From: Pseudomonadota bacterium
GTDB lineage: Bacteria > Pseudomonadota > Alphaproteobacteria > Parvibaculales > Parvibaculaceae
Reading direction: 5' to 3'
Length of the DNA stretch: 6,274 nt
NCBI GenBank assembly: GCA_021780275.1
Contig: JAJXZC010000672.1
Span: forward strand, 1 to 6,274
Shown here: positions 5,783-6,274 of the stretch, piece by piece
Layout of the letters: each line of letters opens with the position of its first letter
Numbering within the stretch: position 1 is the first letter of the stretch
Program-made: the position numbers and the translations under genes
Notes under the pieces: generated by a model
What the model was told of the DNA's origin: nothing
Database searches by the model: none
What the model saw: the letters and a program-made list of their open reading frames with translations, nothing else

Positions 5783-6133
5783 ATGCTCTATGCGATCGTC
5801 AAGGCGCTCCTCTCCGGCGTCATCATCATGGCCGTGTCCGAGATCGCGAAGCGCAATCCGTCTTTCGGCGCGCTGGTGGTCTCGCTCCCGCTCGTCTCCA
5901 TCCTCGCCATCATCTGGCTCTGGAACGACACCGGCGACGGCGAACGCATCGCCGCCCATGCCGAAGCCACCTTCTGGTATGTATTGCCGACGCTGCCGAT
6001 GTTTCTGGTGCTGCCCGCGCTTCTGCGCGGCGGTACGGGCTTCTGGTTTTCGCTCGGGCTTTCCTGTCTGCTCACCTTCGCCCTTTATCTCGCGACAGTC
6101 TGGATCGCGGCGAAGTTCGGCGTCAGGCTCTGA
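5783..6133 (+). CDS. Small four-helix inner-membrane protein, DUF3147 type
   Basis: A 116-residue hydrophobic protein that I recognise as DUF3147-like by the pattern KALLSGVIIMAVSEIAKR, GALVVSLPLVSILA, IWLWNDTGD, HAEATFWYVLPTLPMF and LLTFALYLATVW. About four membrane helices are expected: 3-20, 28-47, 63-82 and 86-112. The single soluble loop of note (48-62, NDTGDGERIAAHAEA) is polar and acidic. Its function is unknown; family context gives no reaction and none should be inferred. It begins 30 nt after the hydrolase, so cotranscription is likely. The stop codon TGA (6131-6133) is directly followed by the complement of the anmK stop, so there is no room for a terminator between the two genes. 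Confidence 0.85.
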   Translation: MLYAIVKALLSGVIIMAVSEIAKRNPSFGALVVSLPLVSILAIIWLWNDTGDGERIAAHAEATFWYVLPTLPMFLVLPALLRGGTGFWFSLGLSCLLTFALYLATVWIAAKFGVRL

Positions 6134-6274
6134 CTACCTCGCAGCCCTGTGCAGCCGCCCGCCCTTCATGGGTTCGGGCACGCCCGTCGTCGTCGGCAGG
6201 CTGAGCGGAAGACCGCGCCGGGCGCGTACCGCCAGATAGGCGAAGGCCTCCGCTTCGAGAAAATCGCCACGCCA
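6134..6274 (-). CDS. anmK: AnmK, anhydro-N-acetylmuramic acid kinase (partial, last 46 residues)
   Basis: The minus strand reads in from the right edge with 46 codons and a TAG stop (6134-6136). The translation contains [15 protein letters not shown], then [19 protein letters not shown], which I recognise as the conserved C-terminal end of AnmK (the E. coli enzyme has the similar EAMAFAWLA and LP..TG segment). AnmK cleaves the 1,6-anhydro ring and phosphorylates anhydro-N-acetylmuramic acid to MurNAc-6-phosphate in the cytosol during cell-wall recycling. The catalytic and ATP-binding parts lie outside the window, so identity rests on the tail alone. It converges with the DUF3147 gene without a spacer. 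Confidence 0.8.
   Translation of the reverse strand, partial: WRGDFLEAEAFAYLAVRARRGLPLSLPTTTGVPEPMKGGRLHRAAR

Noticed and set aside
5015..5959. Open minus-strand frame of 314 codons opposite the hydrolase and DUF3147 gene
   Set aside because: Its product is dominated by Asp, Glu, Arg and Gly from mirrored GC-rich codons, while the plus strand encodes intact recognisable proteins.
6157..6179. Hairpin GCCCG-CCC-loop-GGG-TT-CGGGC as a terminator for the plus-strand genes
   Set aside because: It has a bulge, lacks a following T-run and lies inside anmK codons, so it is not convincing as an intrinsic terminator.
1..6274. CRISPR array, insertion sequence, toxin-antitoxin, phage or defence genes
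   Set aside because: No regularly spaced repeats, terminal inverted repeats, transposase or nuclease motifs were seen; all genes look like core chromosomal genes with similar base composition.

Overview
The window looks like chromosomal core-genome DNA from a GC-rich alphaproteobacterium. The main evidence is the gene order iscR - iscS-type cysteine desulfurase - sufB - sufC - sufD, the mixed isc-suf operon typical of Alphaproteobacteria. The small alpha/beta hydrolase and the DUF3147-type membrane protein also look like alphaproteobacterial, probably rhizobial-type, homologues. Genus and species cannot be settled from this sequence. No mobile element, CRISPR array, rRNA or tRNA was seen.

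Layout. On the minus strand, from 4772 down to the left edge, lie iscR (4296-4772), iscS-type desulfurase (3075-4259), sufB (1619-3073), sufC (800-1540) and the first 263 codons of sufD (1-790, cut by the window edge). Spacing is tight (36, 1, 78 and 9 nt), so this reads as one operon; sufD would continue leftward, usually followed by sufS and other assembly genes. A 323-nt divergent intergenic region (4773-5095) is rich in inverted repeats. To its right, on the plus strand, are an alpha/beta hydrolase (5096-5752) and a four-helix membrane protein of DUF3147 type (5783-6133), 30 nt apart and probably cotranscribed. At the right edge, convergent on the minus strand, is the 3' end of anmK (6134-6274). 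Its stop codon abuts the stop codon of the DUF3147 gene with no base between them.

How the genes work together. IscR senses Fe-S cluster status through a [2Fe-2S] cluster and is expected to control the operon. The desulfurase removes sulfur from cysteine as an enzyme-bound persulfide. SufB, SufC and SufD form the SufBC2D scaffold, where clusters are assembled at the expense of ATP and then passed to apo-proteins. The hydrolase, the membrane protein and AnmK (muropeptide recycling) have no evident link to Fe-S assembly beyond position.

I found no convincing new biological system. The points most worth a second look are the repeat-rich iscR/hydrolase intergenic region (including a terminator-like hairpin facing iscR), the lengthened cysteine spacing in the IscR cluster loop, and the zero-spacer convergent gene pair at the right end.
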